The notes: generated by a model not told the origin, from the sequence alone. DNA of 64,000 nucleotides from an uncultured Lachnospiraceae bacterium (GCA_944376125.1 CALWBQ010000009.1:36774-100773); one strand, 5' to 3'; counted from the stretch's first letter, positions 8,477-17,678 are shown. Translations and numbers: made by a program.

Positions 8477-9496
8477 GTGAAACTATTATCCGTTGCAATC
8501 CCTTGCTATAATTCGGCGGCATACATGCGCCACTGCATCGAGACATTGCTCCCGGGCGGCGAGGAGGTCGAGATTCTGATTGTGGATGATGGATCGACTA
8601 AAGACAATACAGCTGAGATTGCAGATGAATATGCCAAAAATTATCCGGGGATATGCAAAGCGATTCACCAGGAAAATGGAGGGCATGGGGAGGCTGTCAA
8701 TACCGGCCTTCGGAATGCTTCCGGCCTTTATTTTAAAGTGGTTGACAGTGATGACTGGGTCAACGGGGAGGCTTACGCGAAGGTGCTGGATACTCTGAGA
8801 AGATTTTCCGGCGAGGACGATGCTCTGGATATGCTGGTCAGCAATTTTGTATATGAAAAACAGGGGGCAAAACACAAAAAGGTAATGAATTACCACACCG
8901 CCCTCCCGAAGGACAAGGTGATTGGCTGGGAAGATGTAAAGGTCTTTATGAAAGGTCAGTATATTCTGATGCATTCTGTTATTTATCGGACGGAATTGCT
9001 GAGGGAGAGCGGCCTGGAGCTTCCCAAGCACACCTTCTATGTAGACAACATTTTTGTGTACCAGCCGCTTCCCCATGTGAAGAGGATGTATTATTTGGAT
9101 GTAAATTTCTATCGATATTTTATCGGAAGAGAGGATCAGTCAGTAAATGAGCAGGTTATGATTGGACGGATTGATCAGCAGATTCTGGTTACAAAGCTGA
9201 TGATCGGATATTATGATGTTATGAAGATCAGCAGCCGGAAGCTGCGCCACTATATGATCCAGTATCTGGAGATTATGATGACCATCTCTTCAATTTTGGC
9301 GATCCGCTCAGAATCCGAAGAGAATCTTAGAAAAAAGAAGGAACTCTGGCAGTATTTGAAGCAGAAAAATTTCCCGCTCTACCTGCGGCTGCGGTGGGGC
9401 TTTCTGGGACAAGGCGTTAACCTGCCTGGGAAGGGGGGCCGAAAGGTTTCTGTGGCCGGCTACAAAATTACTCAGAAGTTTTATGGATTTAATTAA
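8477..9496 (+). CDS. glycosyltransferase family 2
   Basis: A 339-residue GT-A enzyme using a nucleotide sugar donor. The N-terminus LSVAIPCYNSAAYM, then IVDDGSTKDNT near residue 35, HQENGGHGEAVNTG near 75, and the metal-binding VDSDDW near 90 are the GT2 hallmarks. No transmembrane segments are evident, so it is probably cytoplasmic or peripheral and may decorate a wall or capsular glycan. RBS AGGAGG precedes the start, which is a GTG or the in-phase ATG reading depending on choice at 8477. It ends at a strong terminator. Acceptor unknown. Confidence 0.88.
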   Translation: MKLLSVAIPCYNSAAYMRHCIETLLPGGEEVEILIVDDGSTKDNTAEIADEYAKNYPGICKAIHQENGGHGEAVNTGLRNASGLYFKVVDSDDWVNGEAYAKVLDTLRRFSGEDDALDMLVSNFVYEKQGAKHKKVMNYHTALPKDKVIGWEDVKVFMKGQYILMHSVIYRTELLRESGLELPKHTFYVDNIFVYQPLPHVKRMYYLDVNFYRYFIGREDQSVNEQVMIGRIDQQILVTKLMIGYYDVMKISSRKLRHYMIQYLEIMMTISSILAIRSESEENLRKKKELWQYLKQKNFPLYLRLRWGFLGQGVNLPGKGGRKVSVAGYKITQKFYGFN

Positions 9497-9499
9497 TAA

Positions 9500-9540
9500 A
9501 AAAGGGAACCGGTGTGTTAGGTCATGCCGGTTCCCTTTTC
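9500..9540 (+). terminator. rho-independent terminator after GT2 gene
   Basis: AAAAGGGAACCGG pairs with CCGGTTCCCTTTT across a 14-base loop. The A-rich 5' side and T-rich 3' side mean it could work in both directions. Confidence 0.88.
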
Positions 9541-9646
9541 CTTTGGCGCACAAAAAGCAGGTGAGGTACAGTGGTCTGATAAGGGCGCGCGGAAGTCTTT
9601 GGATTCATATGGTTCCGAAAGCTCAGGATTGATTGCAAAATGAAAA

Positions 9647-9679
9647 TATCCGCCATACCATTTTCTGATAGGGCGGATA
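9647..9679 (-). terminator. probable terminator for the PAP2 gene
   Basis: TATCCGCC and GGGCGGATA form an inverted repeat; read on the minus strand it is followed by TTTTCATTTT, just downstream of the PAP2 stop codon. Confidence 0.6.
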
Positions 9680-9701
9680 CTAGAAATTTTCACATCAGTA
9701 A

Positions 9702-10358
9702 TTATCCTGCCACCTTTGTCGGGGCTTTCTTTCTGGCATCGGCATATCGATACCCATAAATCACAAAATACAGAATATAAGCCATCATGCAGCCGCCAAA
9801 AACATCTACTACTGAGTGTTGTTTTAAAAATACAGTAGCCATGCAGATTAGAACCATCAGAACGAAGGATCCGTGCTGAATAGCTGGATGCTTCTTCAGC
9901 AGCGAACTTCTCATAACAGCAACATGGACACAGATGGAATTATACACATGGATGCTGGGAAAAACGTTTGTAGGTGTGTCTGTTGCATATAAGGAAGCGA
10001 CGGCTTTGGAAAAAATATTTTTATCAGGATCCAGAGCTGGCCTAAAATCAGTGCCGTTGTGGAAAAATGTGCAGATAATCAGGCTGATGGTCATGCCGCT
10101 GAACAGGTAAATACACAGCCTGTAATATTCCTCTTTGTTTGTGAAAAAGAGAAACAGTACGGTAACGCTGACATAGAGAAACCACAACAAATAGGGGACA
10201 ATAAAATACTCACAAAAAGGAATATAATCATCCAGCCGCACATGAATTACATGGTAATTTGTGGTGACGGTCTGCTCCAGATAAAAAAACCAGACCAGAT
10301 AGACCAGGGCGTAGGATAATATCCATGCATGTTTATATTTATGGAGAAACTGTTTCAT
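9702..10358 (-). CDS. PAP2 family phosphatase
   Basis: A 218-residue membrane protein with about six hydrophobic segments. The PAP2 motifs are present: FRPALDP (part of motif 1), FPSIHVYNSI (motif 2, catalytic His) and KQHSVVDVFGG (motif 3, His/Asp). Such enzymes remove phosphate from lipid phosphates such as undecaprenyl pyrophosphate or phosphatidic acid at the outer membrane face; this subgroup resembles inositol-phosphoceramide-synthase-like proteins. I chose the ATG at 10358 with GAAGGGAA upstream; a start at 10415 would add 19 polar residues. It is transcribed alone. Confidence 0.8.
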   Translation of the reverse strand: MKQFLHKYKHAWILSYALVYLVWFFYLEQTVTTNYHVIHVRLDDYIPFCEYFIVPYLLWFLYVSVTVLFLFFTNKEEYYRLCIYLFSGMTISLIICTFFHNGTDFRPALDPDKNIFSKAVASLYATDTPTNVFPSIHVYNSICVHVAVMRSSLLKKHPAIQHGSFVLMVLICMATVFLKQHSVVDVFGGCMMAYILYFVIYGYRYADARKKAPTKVAG

Positions 10359-10661
10359 ACAGTTAAAAGATTCCCTTCTTTCTGCTGCCGTTGGGCGCAC
10401 AATCAATAAAATCATATGATGATTACGTTCGCGGAAGACCTCGCCAAGTGCCTGCAGTACACGAGATATCGGCTAAATTCATGGGAGACTTCACCAAGTG
10501 TTCATAGTATACCATGTTCGGAGAGGAAGAACAAGAGTGTTAATGAAATGTTAATAAATTATGGCAATATTTCAAAAGAATGTAATATTTGCTGGGTTCG
10601 GGGAACGATCAGGGGGATTAAGCAGAGAAAACAAGGGCAGAAGATATAGAAAAAATATATA
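10359..10661. other. intergenic region without a supported gene
   Basis: About 300 bp between the PAP2 gene and the tRNA terminator. A 77-codon open frame at 10416-10649 has no ribosome site, unusual composition and no recognisable family, so I do not call it. The region should contain the PAP2 promoter on the minus strand. Confidence 0.5.
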
Positions 10662-10690
10662 AAACAAAAAACCCTTGAAAAACAAGGGCT
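10662..10690 (-). terminator. terminator of the tRNA-Val/tRNA-Met unit
   Basis: Read on the minus strand, GCCCTTG-TTTTT-CAAGGGT is followed by TTTTTGTTTT, 6 bp after the end of tRNA-Met. Confidence 0.9.
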
Positions 10691-10695
10691 TTTAG

Positions 10696-10769
10696 TAGCG
10701 GAAGGGAGATTCGAACTCTCGACACTACGGGTATGAACCGTATGCTCTAGCCAACTGAGCTATTCCGCC
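10696..10769 (-). tRNA. tRNA-Met (CAT)
   Basis: A 74-nt cloverleaf: acceptor GGCGGAA pairs with TTCCGCT, anticodon stem TACGG/CCGTA encloses TTCATAC (anticodon CAT), T arm GAGAG-TTCGAAT-CTCCC. No CCA is encoded. The CAT anticodon also fits Ile2 (lysidine-modified), but the body is elongator Met-like. It is cotranscribed with tRNA-Val. Confidence 0.9.
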
Positions 10770-10776
10770 AGGATGA

Positions 10777-10849
10777 TGGGGCCTACAGGGCTCGAACCTG
10801 TGACCCTCTGCTTGTAAGGCAGATGCTCTCCCAGCTGAGCTAAGACCCC
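10777..10849 (-). tRNA. tRNA-Val (TAC)
   Basis: A 73-nt cloverleaf: acceptor GGGGTCT/AGGCCCC, anticodon stem TCTGC/GCAGA with loop CTTACAA (anticodon TAC), T arm ACAGG-TTCGAGC-CCTGT. CCA is not encoded. It is the first gene of the two-tRNA transcript. Confidence 0.93.
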
Positions 10850-10893
10850 ATTCAGTGTGCCGTGCGAATGATCTCATTCGCGACTGCTTGCAT

Positions 10894-10922
10894 AGTATAA
10901 TCCATATTGTCCCAATTGTCAA
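10894..10922 (-). promoter_or_regulatory. sigma-A promoter of the tRNA pair
   Basis: On the minus strand the -35 TTGACA (10917-10922) and -10 TATACT (10894-10899) are separated by exactly 17 bp, a near-consensus promoter about 45 bp ahead of tRNA-Val. Confidence 0.88.
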
Positions 10923-11086
10923 TACTTTTTCTACAATTTTTTTCGGAAAATTTTATCGCCAAATTTTATAGTTCTTTTATTATCATTCATAGGGTTTTAT
11001 GGTATAATGAAAATACTTGAACGTTTAGAATTCAGGGTATATCCCCTTTGAGCTTGAACTGCAATGATAAATATCAGGAGGATTCC

Positions 11087-12019
11087 ATGTACTATTTTAT
11101 TGTAAATCCCCATTCGAGCAATGGGAGGGGAGAGAGGATATGGAAAAAACTGGAAAAGCTGCTAAAGGATTGGAAGGTAGAGTATCAGTGTTTTGTGACG
11201 GAAAAACCGGGAGATGCGAAACGATTTGCCCGGCTGCTGACAGAGGGAATACGGGAGCCGAGGACGATAACGGCAGTCGGAGGAGACGGAACAGTAAATG
11301 AGATTTTAGATGGTCTGCTTTTCTGCGGCCCTGTGACCTTTGGCTATATTCCGACAGGTTCTGGAAATGATTTGGCGCGCAGTCTTAAATTTCCGCAAAA
11401 TCCCAAGAAATGTCTGAAGAAAATTCTTTATTCCCCGAACTGCAAACAAATGGATTATGGTGTACTTTCTTACGGTGAAGACGCGGTGTTCCACAGGAGA
11501 TTCTGCGTCAGTGCCGGCATAGGGATGGATGCGGCCGTCTGCCATAATCTCTTGTTTTCCAGGAAAAGACAGTGCTTTTGCGGAAAACATCTGGGGAAGC
11601 TGGCATATCTGTTTATAGGGATCAAACAGCTGATTTTGGCAAAGCCAGTAAGGGGTTATCTGATTTTAGACGGTGTGAAAAAGGTGGAGTTTAACCACAT
11701 TTATTTTATTGCATTTCATATTCATCCTTACGAAGGAGGAGGATTCCGGTTTGCCCCTCAGGCAAATCCGTTTGACGGCAGGCTGTCTGTCAGTGTAGTT
11801 AGCCACAGCAGCAAGCGGAAACTAATCCCCCTGTTTCTCTCTGCATATTTTGGCGTCAGAAAAAAGAAACATCTAAAGGGAATCCGGACATATGAATGTA
11901 GAGAAGCCAGGATCCACACAGAGAGGCCCATGGCTGTCCATACGGATGGAGAGAGCTGTTTCTGCCAAGATGACCTTCAGGTTCAGTGTATTGAGAGGCA
12001 GCTCCGAATCATTGTGTAG
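11087..12019 (+). CDS. YegS/BmrU-type lipid kinase (diacylglycerol kinase catalytic domain)
   Basis: A 310-residue cytoplasmic kinase that phosphorylates a lipid hydroxyl such as diacylglycerol. The start at 11087 has AGGAGG 6 bp upstream. Motifs: NPHSSNGRG near residue 7 (nucleotide site), [15 protein letters not shown] near 65 (glycine-rich GGDGT loop) and [14 protein letters not shown] near 90. The C-terminal beta-sandwich ends with HTDGESC. A TATAAT -10 box lies at 11003-11008. The gene begins a plus-strand run into ispF. Lipid specificity is not determined. Confidence 0.9.
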   Translation: MYYFIVNPHSSNGRGERIWKKLEKLLKDWKVEYQCFVTEKPGDAKRFARLLTEGIREPRTITAVGGDGTVNEILDGLLFCGPVTFGYIPTGSGNDLARSLKFPQNPKKCLKKILYSPNCKQMDYGVLSYGEDAVFHRRFCVSAGIGMDAAVCHNLLFSRKRQCFCGKHLGKLAYLFIGIKQLILAKPVRGYLILDGVKKVEFNHIYFIAFHIHPYEGGGFRFAPQANPFDGRLSVSVVSHSSKRKLIPLFLSAYFGVRKKKHLKGIRTYECREARIHTERPMAVHTDGESCFCQDDLQVQCIERQLRIIV

Positions 12020-12045
12020 GGCTGGATGAACAGAAAGGAATTGGA

Positions 12046-12594
12046 ATGAGAATAGGACAAGGATACGATGTACACAGGCTGACAGAGGGCCGGGATCTTA
12101 TTTTAGGAGGCGTCAAAGTCCCTTATGAAAAGGGATTGCTGGGACACTCGGATGCGGATGTGCTGACCCATGCCATTATGGATGCGCTGCTAGGTGCGGC
12201 GGCTTTGGGAGATATCGGTCAGCATTTCCCAGATACGGATCCTAAATATAAGGGAATTTCCAGCATTGCTTTGCTGGAGCATGTGGGGGCCCTTCTGGAC
12301 AGCAGACATTATATAATAGAAAATATCGATGCAACTATCATCTGTCAGAGACCCAAGCTGGCGGCTTACCGCCCTCAGATGGCGGAGAACATTGCCAGGG
12401 CGCTGAACATTCCGGTGAGCAAGGTCAGCATTAAGGCTACCACGGAAGAGGGCCTGGGATTCACCGGCACAGGGGAGGGAATTTCCGCTCAGGCAGTTAC
12501 CCTGTTGACGGAAGTGGCTAATTACTGTTATGATGATGCCATCATGCAGCCGGGGACAAACGGCTGCGGCGGCTGTCCAGGGTGTCAGAGCTGA
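12046..12594 (+). CDS. ispF: 2-C-methyl-D-erythritol 2,4-cyclodiphosphate synthase
   Basis: It converts CDP-methylerythritol 2-phosphate to the cyclodiphosphate in the MEP isoprenoid pathway; active as a cytosolic trimer with zinc. Zinc ligands are seen in GYDVHR (Asp and His) and the second His in [15 protein letters not shown]. The family [10 protein letters not shown] and [13 protein letters not shown] motifs are present. The normal fold ends near ISAQAVTLL, but this protein continues for about 25 residues with an [11 protein letters not shown] tail, unusual for IspF. It lies ahead of cysS by about 55 bp, as in many Firmicutes. Confidence 0.95.
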   Translation: MRIGQGYDVHRLTEGRDLILGGVKVPYEKGLLGHSDADVLTHAIMDALLGAAALGDIGQHFPDTDPKYKGISSIALLEHVGALLDSRHYIIENIDATIICQRPKLAAYRPQMAENIARALNIPVSKVSIKATTEEGLGFTGTGEGISAQAVTLLTEVANYCYDDAIMQPGTNGCGGCPGCQS

Positions 12595-12649
12595 GCAGCT
12601 GACGATATTTCAGAAAGACCATCAAAAAGCAGGAGGACAGGAATCTATT

Positions 12650-14059
12650 ATGAAGATTTTTAATACACTCAGCAGGCAGAAAGAAGAATTTGTGCCCCTG
12701 GAGCCGGGCAAGGTTAAGATGTATGTCTGCGGCCCCACAGTTTATAATTTTATCCATATTGGAAACGCCCGGCCGATGATCGTGTTTGATACTGTCAGGC
12801 GTTACTTTGAGTATAAAGGATATGAAGTGAATTACGTTTCGAATTTCACAGATGTGGACGACAAGATCATCAAAAAGGCTATAGAAGAAGGTGTTGACGC
12901 CGAAACTATTTCCAAGCGGTACATCGATGAATGTAAGAAGGATATGGCGGCCATGAATGTAAAGCCGGCTACTACCCATCCTCTCGCTACCCAGGAAATC
13001 TGCGGAATGCTGGATATGATCCAGACTCTTATTGATAAAGGATACGCATATGCGGCTCAAGATGGGACCGTTTATTACAGAACCAAATCGTTTCCGGACT
13101 ACGGAAAATTGTCCCACAAGAATTTGGATGATCTTCAGTCAGGGTTCCGTGAAATTAAGGTGACAGGAGAAGAGGGGAAGGAAGACCCGTCTGATTTTGT
13201 TTTGTGGAAGCCTAAAAAAGAAGGAGAGCCTTTCTGGGAGTCTCCTTGGTGCCAGGGCCGGCCGGGATGGCATATTGAGTGCTCTGTAATGTCCAAAAAG
13301 TATCTTGGAGATCAGATCGATATCCATGCAGGCGGGGAGGATCTGATATTCCCGCACCACGAGAACGAGATTGCTCAGAGTGAAGCGGCAAATGGAAAGC
13401 AGTTTGCAACCTATTGGATGCACAATGCATTTTTGAATATTGATAATAAAAAAATGTCCAAGTCTCTCGGGAATTTCTTTACAGTCCGTGAGATCAGCGA
13501 GAAGTACGATCTTCAGGTTCTGCGCTTCTTTATGCTCAGTGCTCATTACAGAAGCCCGCTGAATTTCAGCGCTGACCTGATGGAGGCGTCCAAAAATGGG
13601 CTGGAGAGGATTCTCACCTGCGCCGGACGCCTTCGCGATTTGGAAAAGACCAGCGGCGATAAGCCGATTTCAGAGGAGGAGCAGGCGAATCTTGCAGCAA
13701 TGAAGGAGCTGACAGCAAAATATGAGGCGGCCATGGACGATGACTTTAACACGGCAGATGCCATTTCTGCCCTGTTTGAGATGGTAAAGCTCGCTAACAC
13801 TGCAGCAGGAGAGGACAGCAGCCGGGAATTTGTCTCTAGACTGCGCCGGGAGATTGATACTCTGTGCGATGTGCTGGGAATTCTGACAGAAAAGAAGGAA
13901 GAAGTATTGGACAGCGAGATTGAAGAGATGATTGCTGCACGCCAGCAGGCGCGGAAAGAAAAGAATTTTGCCTTAGCGGATGAGATACGCGGGAAGCTGC
14001 AGGAAATGGGGATCTTGCTTGAAGATACCAGAGAGGGTGTTAAATGGAAGAGAGCCTGA
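12650..14059 (+). CDS. cysS: cysteine--tRNA ligase
   Basis: A 469-residue class I aminoacyl-tRNA synthetase. I use the ATG at 12650 with AGGAGGA upstream; the open frame runs further up without a ribosome site. The zinc-binding CGPTVYNFIHIGNARP contains the HIGH motif, CSVMSKKYLG and GGEDLIFPHHENEIAQSE carry the other zinc ligands and active-site residues, and KKMSKSLGN is the KMSKS loop. The C-terminal anticodon-binding helices are complete. Its end overlaps mrnC by 16 bp. Confidence 0.97.
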   Translation: MKIFNTLSRQKEEFVPLEPGKVKMYVCGPTVYNFIHIGNARPMIVFDTVRRYFEYKGYEVNYVSNFTDVDDKIIKKAIEEGVDAETISKRYIDECKKDMAAMNVKPATTHPLATQEICGMLDMIQTLIDKGYAYAAQDGTVYYRTKSFPDYGKLSHKNLDDLQSGFREIKVTGEEGKEDPSDFVLWKPKKEGEPFWESPWCQGRPGWHIECSVMSKKYLGDQIDIHAGGEDLIFPHHENEIAQSEAANGKQFATYWMHNAFLNIDNKKMSKSLGNFFTVREISEKYDLQVLRFFMLSAHYRSPLNFSADLMEASKNGLERILTCAGRLRDLEKTSGDKPISEEEQANLAAMKELTAKYEAAMDDDFNTADAISALFEMVKLANTAAGEDSSREFVSRLRREIDTLCDVLGILTEKKEEVLDSEIEEMIAARQQARKEKNFALADEIRGKLQEMGILLEDTREGVKWKRA

Positions 14060-14526
14060 GCCGAGAAGAAATGCCAGAGACGGCAGATAGAGACCAAGCA
14101 GATTTTCTAACTCTTTATAAAGAACGTTTTGGGCTGAAAAAAATGGATCCCGGAATGTATTCACCCCTTGTCCTCGCCTACATCGGGGATGCAGTCTATG
14201 AGCTGATGATTCGGACTAAGATTGTAAATGGAGGCAATGCCCAGGTCAATAAGCTCCACCGCAGGAGCGCAGCTCTGGTGAAAGCGGAGACTCAGGCAAG
14301 GCTGATCCATGCGCTGGAGCCATTCCTGACGGAGGAGGAGGCCAGCGTCTACAGGCGGGGGCGAAATGCCAAGTCCATGACCGTGGCAAAGCATGCGACC
14401 ATGACGGATTACCGGAGGGCTACAGGTTTAGAGGCCCTGATTGGCTGGCTGTTCCTTTCAGAGCGCTTTGATCGCCTGGCAGAGCTGACGGCGATGGGAT
14501 TAAAAGAGATTGGAGAACTTACATGA
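14044..14526 (+). CDS. mrnC: Mini-ribonuclease III
   Basis: A 160-residue RNase III-like endonuclease lacking the dsRNA-binding domain, which in Bacillus matures 23S rRNA. The catalytic region LAYIGDAVYELMIRTKIV matches the family, with the second acidic cluster in TGLEALIGWLFLSERFDR. It overlaps cysS by 16 bp and the following rlmB by 4 bp. The cysS-mrnC-rlmB order is typical of Firmicutes and confirms the call. Confidence 0.95.
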   Translation: MEESLSREEMPETADRDQADFLTLYKERFGLKKMDPGMYSPLVLAYIGDAVYELMIRTKIVNGGNAQVNKLHRRSAALVKAETQARLIHALEPFLTEEEASVYRRGRNAKSMTVAKHATMTDYRRATGLEALIGWLFLSERFDRLAELTAMGLKEIGELT

Positions 14527-15263
14527 GATATGAAGAACTGACCATAGAAGGCCGGAATGCTGTTATGGAGGCGTTCCGGGCTGGAAAGCCTATTGACCGG
14601 CTGTTTGTCCTGGACGGATGCCAGGATGGGCCAGTCCGTTCCATTACGAGAGAGGCCAGGAAACACGACACGATCATCACATATGTTTCCAAAGAACGCC
14701 TGGACCAGATGTCGGAGACTGGAAAGCATCAGGGCGTGATTGCCTATGCGGCAGCCTATGAATATTCAGAGGTTGAGGATATGCTGAAACTGGCAGAAGA
14801 GAAGGGGGAACCTCCGTTTCTCTTTCTGCTGGACGGAATAGAAGATCCCCACAATCTGGGAGCTATTATCCGGACGGCCAACCTTGCCGGCGCACATGGG
14901 GTGATCATCCCTAAGCGAAGGGCTGTGGGGCTTACGGCGACTGTGGCCCGCACATCCGCAGGGGCGCTCAATTATACTCCGGTGGCCAAAGTGACCAATC
15001 TGACTGCCACTATGGAGGATCTGAAAAAAAGAGGACTGTGGTTCGTCTGTGCGGATATGGGCGGCGAACTGATGTACCGGCTGGATTTAAAAGGCCCTAT
15101 TGGTCTGGTGATCGGAAATGAGGGGGATGGCGTCAGCAAGCTGGTGAAAGAAACCTGTGATATGACAGCTTCAATTCCCATGAAAGGGGATATTGATTCT
15201 CTCAATGCGTCCGTGGCAGCAGGAGTGCTGGCCTATGAGATCGTAAGACAGAGGATGAACTGA
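14523..15263 (+). CDS. rlmB: 23S rRNA (guanosine-2'-O-)-methyltransferase RlmB
   Basis: A 246-residue SPOUT (SpoU) methyltransferase that 2'-O-methylates a guanosine of the 23S peptidyl-transferase loop using SAM. An N-terminal substrate-binding domain (IEGRNAVMEAFRAGKPIDRL) is followed by the three SPOUT motifs: LDGIEDPHNLGAIIRTANLAG, VIGNEGDGVS and SIPMKGDIDSLNASVAAG, the last two forming the SAM-binding knot. It overlaps mrnC by 4 bp and ends the operon. Confidence 0.95.
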   Translation: MRYEELTIEGRNAVMEAFRAGKPIDRLFVLDGCQDGPVRSITREARKHDTIITYVSKERLDQMSETGKHQGVIAYAAAYEYSEVEDMLKLAEEKGEPPFLFLLDGIEDPHNLGAIIRTANLAGAHGVIIPKRRAVGLTATVARTSAGALNYTPVAKVTNLTATMEDLKKRGLWFVCADMGGELMYRLDLKGPIGLVIGNEGDGVSKLVKETCDMTASIPMKGDIDSLNASVAAGVLAYEIVRQRMN

Positions 15264-15394
15264 ATCAAAAGTTTTCTCTGCGGAAAAAGATGTAAAAAAG
15301 ATTCACATTGCATCGATGCATACTTGCCCGATTGTCTTGACATACTACAAAGAAACAGGAGAACGTCAGAGAAGAGTGTGAGAGGAGAATGTGC

Positions 15395-16348
15395 ATGAGA
15401 GCTGACAAGAGAAAAGTTGTTCTGGTAGGGACTGGGATGGTTGGTATGAGCTATGCCTACAGCTTATTGAATCAGAACGCCTGCGACGAGTTAGTATTGA
15501 TTGATGTAAACAAACAGAGGGCAGAAGGGGAGGCGATGGACTTAAATCACGGTCTGGCCTTCTCTTCATCTAATATGAAAATTTATGCAGGCGAGTACCG
15601 GGACTGCCGGGATGCCGATATTGTGGTGATCTGTGCTGGTGTAGCTCAGAAACCTGGGGAGACCAGATTGGATCTGTTAAAGCGCAATGCGGCTGTTTTT
15701 CAGTCTATCGTTGAGCCGGTGGCGGCTTCCGGTTTTAATGGAATTTTCCTGGTGGCTACAAACCCGGTAGATATTATGACCAGAATTACCTGTGAATTGT
15801 CTGGATTTAATCCCAGGAGGGTACTGGGAAGCGGGACTGCTCTGGATACGGCCAGACTTCGTTATCTGTTGGGAGAATATCTGGAGGTGGATCCGAGAAA
15901 TGTCCATGCTTACGTAATCGGAGAACATGGAGACAGCGAGTTTGTTCCCTGGAGCCAGGCAATGGTGGCTACGAAGCCTATCCTGGAGCTCTGCGGTGAT
16001 GGAGGCCAATCAGCGCCGGTTTGCCAGGACAAGCTGGATGAGATTGAGACGGAGGTTCGGGAGGCTGCCTATAAGATTATTGAAGCTAAGAAAGCGACGT
16101 ATTACGGGATTGGGATGGCTCTTACGAGAATCACCAAGGCGATCCTGGGCGATGAGCACAGCGTTCTGACGGTGTCTGCAATGCTGCGGGGAGATTATGG
16201 GCAGAGAGATGTTTTTATCGGTGTTCCCTGTATTATTAACCAGAACGGGATCCAAAAGGTTCTGACCTTATCGCTGACTGATGAGGAAAAGGCGAAGCTG
16301 GGCCAGTCCTGCGATACTCTGCGGGAAAGTTTTGAAGGGATTCTGTAA
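15395..16348 (+). CDS. ldh: L-lactate dehydrogenase
   Basis: A 317-residue NAD-dependent enzyme reducing pyruvate to L-lactate. The NAD loop is GTGMVGMSYAYSL, catalytic Arg/Asp lie in AQKPGETRLDLL and LRYLLGEYLEVDPRNVHAYV, and the catalytic His is in IGEHGDSEFVPWS. The Gln in AQKPGETR at the specificity position points to lactate rather than malate dehydrogenase. The ATG at 15395 has GAGGAG at a proper distance, better than the ATG 6 bp earlier. A promoter-like TTGACA lies about 60 bp upstream. Followed by a strong terminator. Confidence 0.94.
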   Translation: MRADKRKVVLVGTGMVGMSYAYSLLNQNACDELVLIDVNKQRAEGEAMDLNHGLAFSSSNMKIYAGEYRDCRDADIVVICAGVAQKPGETRLDLLKRNAAVFQSIVEPVAASGFNGIFLVATNPVDIMTRITCELSGFNPRRVLGSGTALDTARLRYLLGEYLEVDPRNVHAYVIGEHGDSEFVPWSQAMVATKPILELCGDGGQSAPVCQDKLDEIETEVREAAYKIIEAKKATYYGIGMALTRITKAILGDEHSVLTVSAMLRGDYGQRDVFIGVPCIINQNGIQKVLTLSLTDEEKAKLGQSCDTLRESFEGIL

Positions 16349-16402
16349 TCTGCATGGCTTCCCGCAGCGGAGATTCGCGTTTTGGATTCAAACAGTATAA
16401 AG

Positions 16403-16449
16403 CAGGCCGCCCTCAAAATTCCGTGCGGTTTTCAGGGCGGCCTGGGTTT
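16403..16449. terminator. bidirectional terminator between ldh and the DUF4397 gene
   Basis: CAGGCCGCCCT and AGGGCGGCCTG form an 11-bp stem with a 20-base loop, between two convergent genes. Confidence 0.75.
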
Positions 16450-16453
16450 GCAT

Positions 16454-17332
16454 TTAGTCTTCGACAGTCAGGGCCTGGAAGGGGAAAGAGGTCCAGGTAT
16501 TGCCGATCAGATATGTGGTGTAGTTTGCGCCGGAACGGACATTCAGTGAGTAGGAGAGCAGAGGCCGGGGAGCCATAAGGGATCCGCTGAGGAAAGCCTG
16601 GAGAATGACTGGCATTTCCCGAATTGGCCGAATGGAGGCAGCCTCTGTGACAAAGAACCGGTAGGATCCGGCAGCCGTCTGCTTGTATGGAGATGCCTGG
16701 CTGAAGCTGATACCTGAGAAAGCGGTATCTCCGTTGGCCATTCTGATGTCAAAAGAAGAACCGGGGAAGCTCATGTTTGCGACTCTGCAGCAGCCGAAAC
16801 GGCAGGATTGGCAGGTGCATCCGGTATCGGGAAGCTGTACCAGGCTGATGCCGCCGGAGGGAGAATCAACAGCGACAAATGTAAATTTTTGGCCGCCCCT
16901 AAACGGGAACTGATTTTGATATAAAACGGCCCGCATCCGGTCGGAGCGGCGCACTGTAATTGTGTGAAACCCATCTGCCGCTGGGACATAGTCTGAAATC
17001 TTTCCGAAACCAACGTTTCGCCAGAACAGGCGTCCATCAATCAGGAGATCCACGGAAAAGGGAAGAGCGGCAGCGCTGAGAAAACGGGCATGGCTGGCCT
17101 GGGATACTGGCAAAGGGGTCTGACAGCAGGCGGGCTGAAGGGATGCGGCGGGGGCCTGAGCAGGCAGACTGCCGGAAAGGTTTCTGTCTAATCCCCTGGT
17201 AGTTTCTGTGATGCAGGTTGAAAGCTCAGGGTCAGGTTCTGGAGTTGGGGAAGTCTCCGGTGGAACGATCTCCATTGACTCTGTCGGTTTGGTAGGAAAG
17301 AATGAAGCTAGAAAAGCAAAATTTTCTGCCAT
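16454..17332 (-). CDS. DUF4397 domain-containing protein with Cys-rich insertion
   Basis: A 292-residue protein, no obvious signal peptide. Residues 1-85 are low-complexity and Pro/Thr-rich. Two DUF4397-like beta-sandwich repeats follow: one from HARFLSAAALPFSVDLLIDG and one from ANMSFPGSSFDIRMANGD. DUF4397 proteins are commonly surface-associated, and their function is unknown. Between the two halves is the dense cluster CTCQSCRFGCC (five cysteines in 11 residues), which looks like a metal-binding knuckle or disulfide knot. It is convergent to ldh and has no operon partner. Confidence 0.75.
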   Translation of the reverse strand: MAENFAFLASFFPTKPTESMEIVPPETSPTPEPDPELSTCITETTRGLDRNLSGSLPAQAPAASLQPACCQTPLPVSQASHARFLSAAALPFSVDLLIDGRLFWRNVGFGKISDYVPAADGFHTITVRRSDRMRAVLYQNQFPFRGGQKFTFVAVDSPSGGISLVQLPDTGCTCQSCRFGCCRVANMSFPGSSFDIRMANGDTAFSGISFSQASPYKQTAAGSYRFFVTEAASIRPIREMPVILQAFLSGSLMAPRPLLSYSLNVRSGANYTTYLIGNTWTSFPFQALTVED

Positions 17333-17521
17333 AGGAACCTCAATAATGCTTTTGCTTTAAAATATGAGAGAACTTTCAGGAAGTTCCAAAAAGCAAGCGG
17401 AAAAGCGGTAAAAATCCGTGAAGAGATGGGAGAATACGGCAGGATTTCCGGGGACGGATTACCTGAAAAAGATGCTGGCTGTCTGGCCGCTAATACAATA
17501 AAAATAATTTTTCAAATTTTG

Positions 17522-17550
17522 TTGACAAATAGAAAAATACATGCTATTAT
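17522..17550 (+). promoter_or_regulatory. sigma-A promoter of tRNA-Thr
   Basis: TTGACA (17522-17527), a 17-bp spacer ending in TGC, and TATTAT (17545-17550), 50 bp before the tRNA. The preceding stretch 17333-17520 shows no gene. Confidence 0.9.
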
Positions 17551-17599
17551 AACTGAGGCTTGTGAGTGAGCAAAAATGACAAGCCTAAAAAATGAAGAT

Positions 17600-17672
17600 G
17601 CTGCTGTGGCTCAGTCGGTAGAGCGTCGCATTGGTAGTGCGGAGGTCACGGGTCCGATTCCCGTCAGCAGCT
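17600..17672 (+). tRNA. tRNA-Thr (GGT)
   Basis: A 73-nt cloverleaf: acceptor GCTGCTG/CAGCAGC, anticodon stem TCGCA/TGCGG around TTGGTAG (anticodon GGT), T arm ACGGG-TCCGATT-CCCGT. CCA is not encoded. Confidence 0.93.
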
Positions 17673-17678
17673 CTCTGA

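Noticed and set aside
10416..10649. 77-codon open frame near the tRNAs
   Set aside because: No ribosome site, odd residue mix and no family resemblance.
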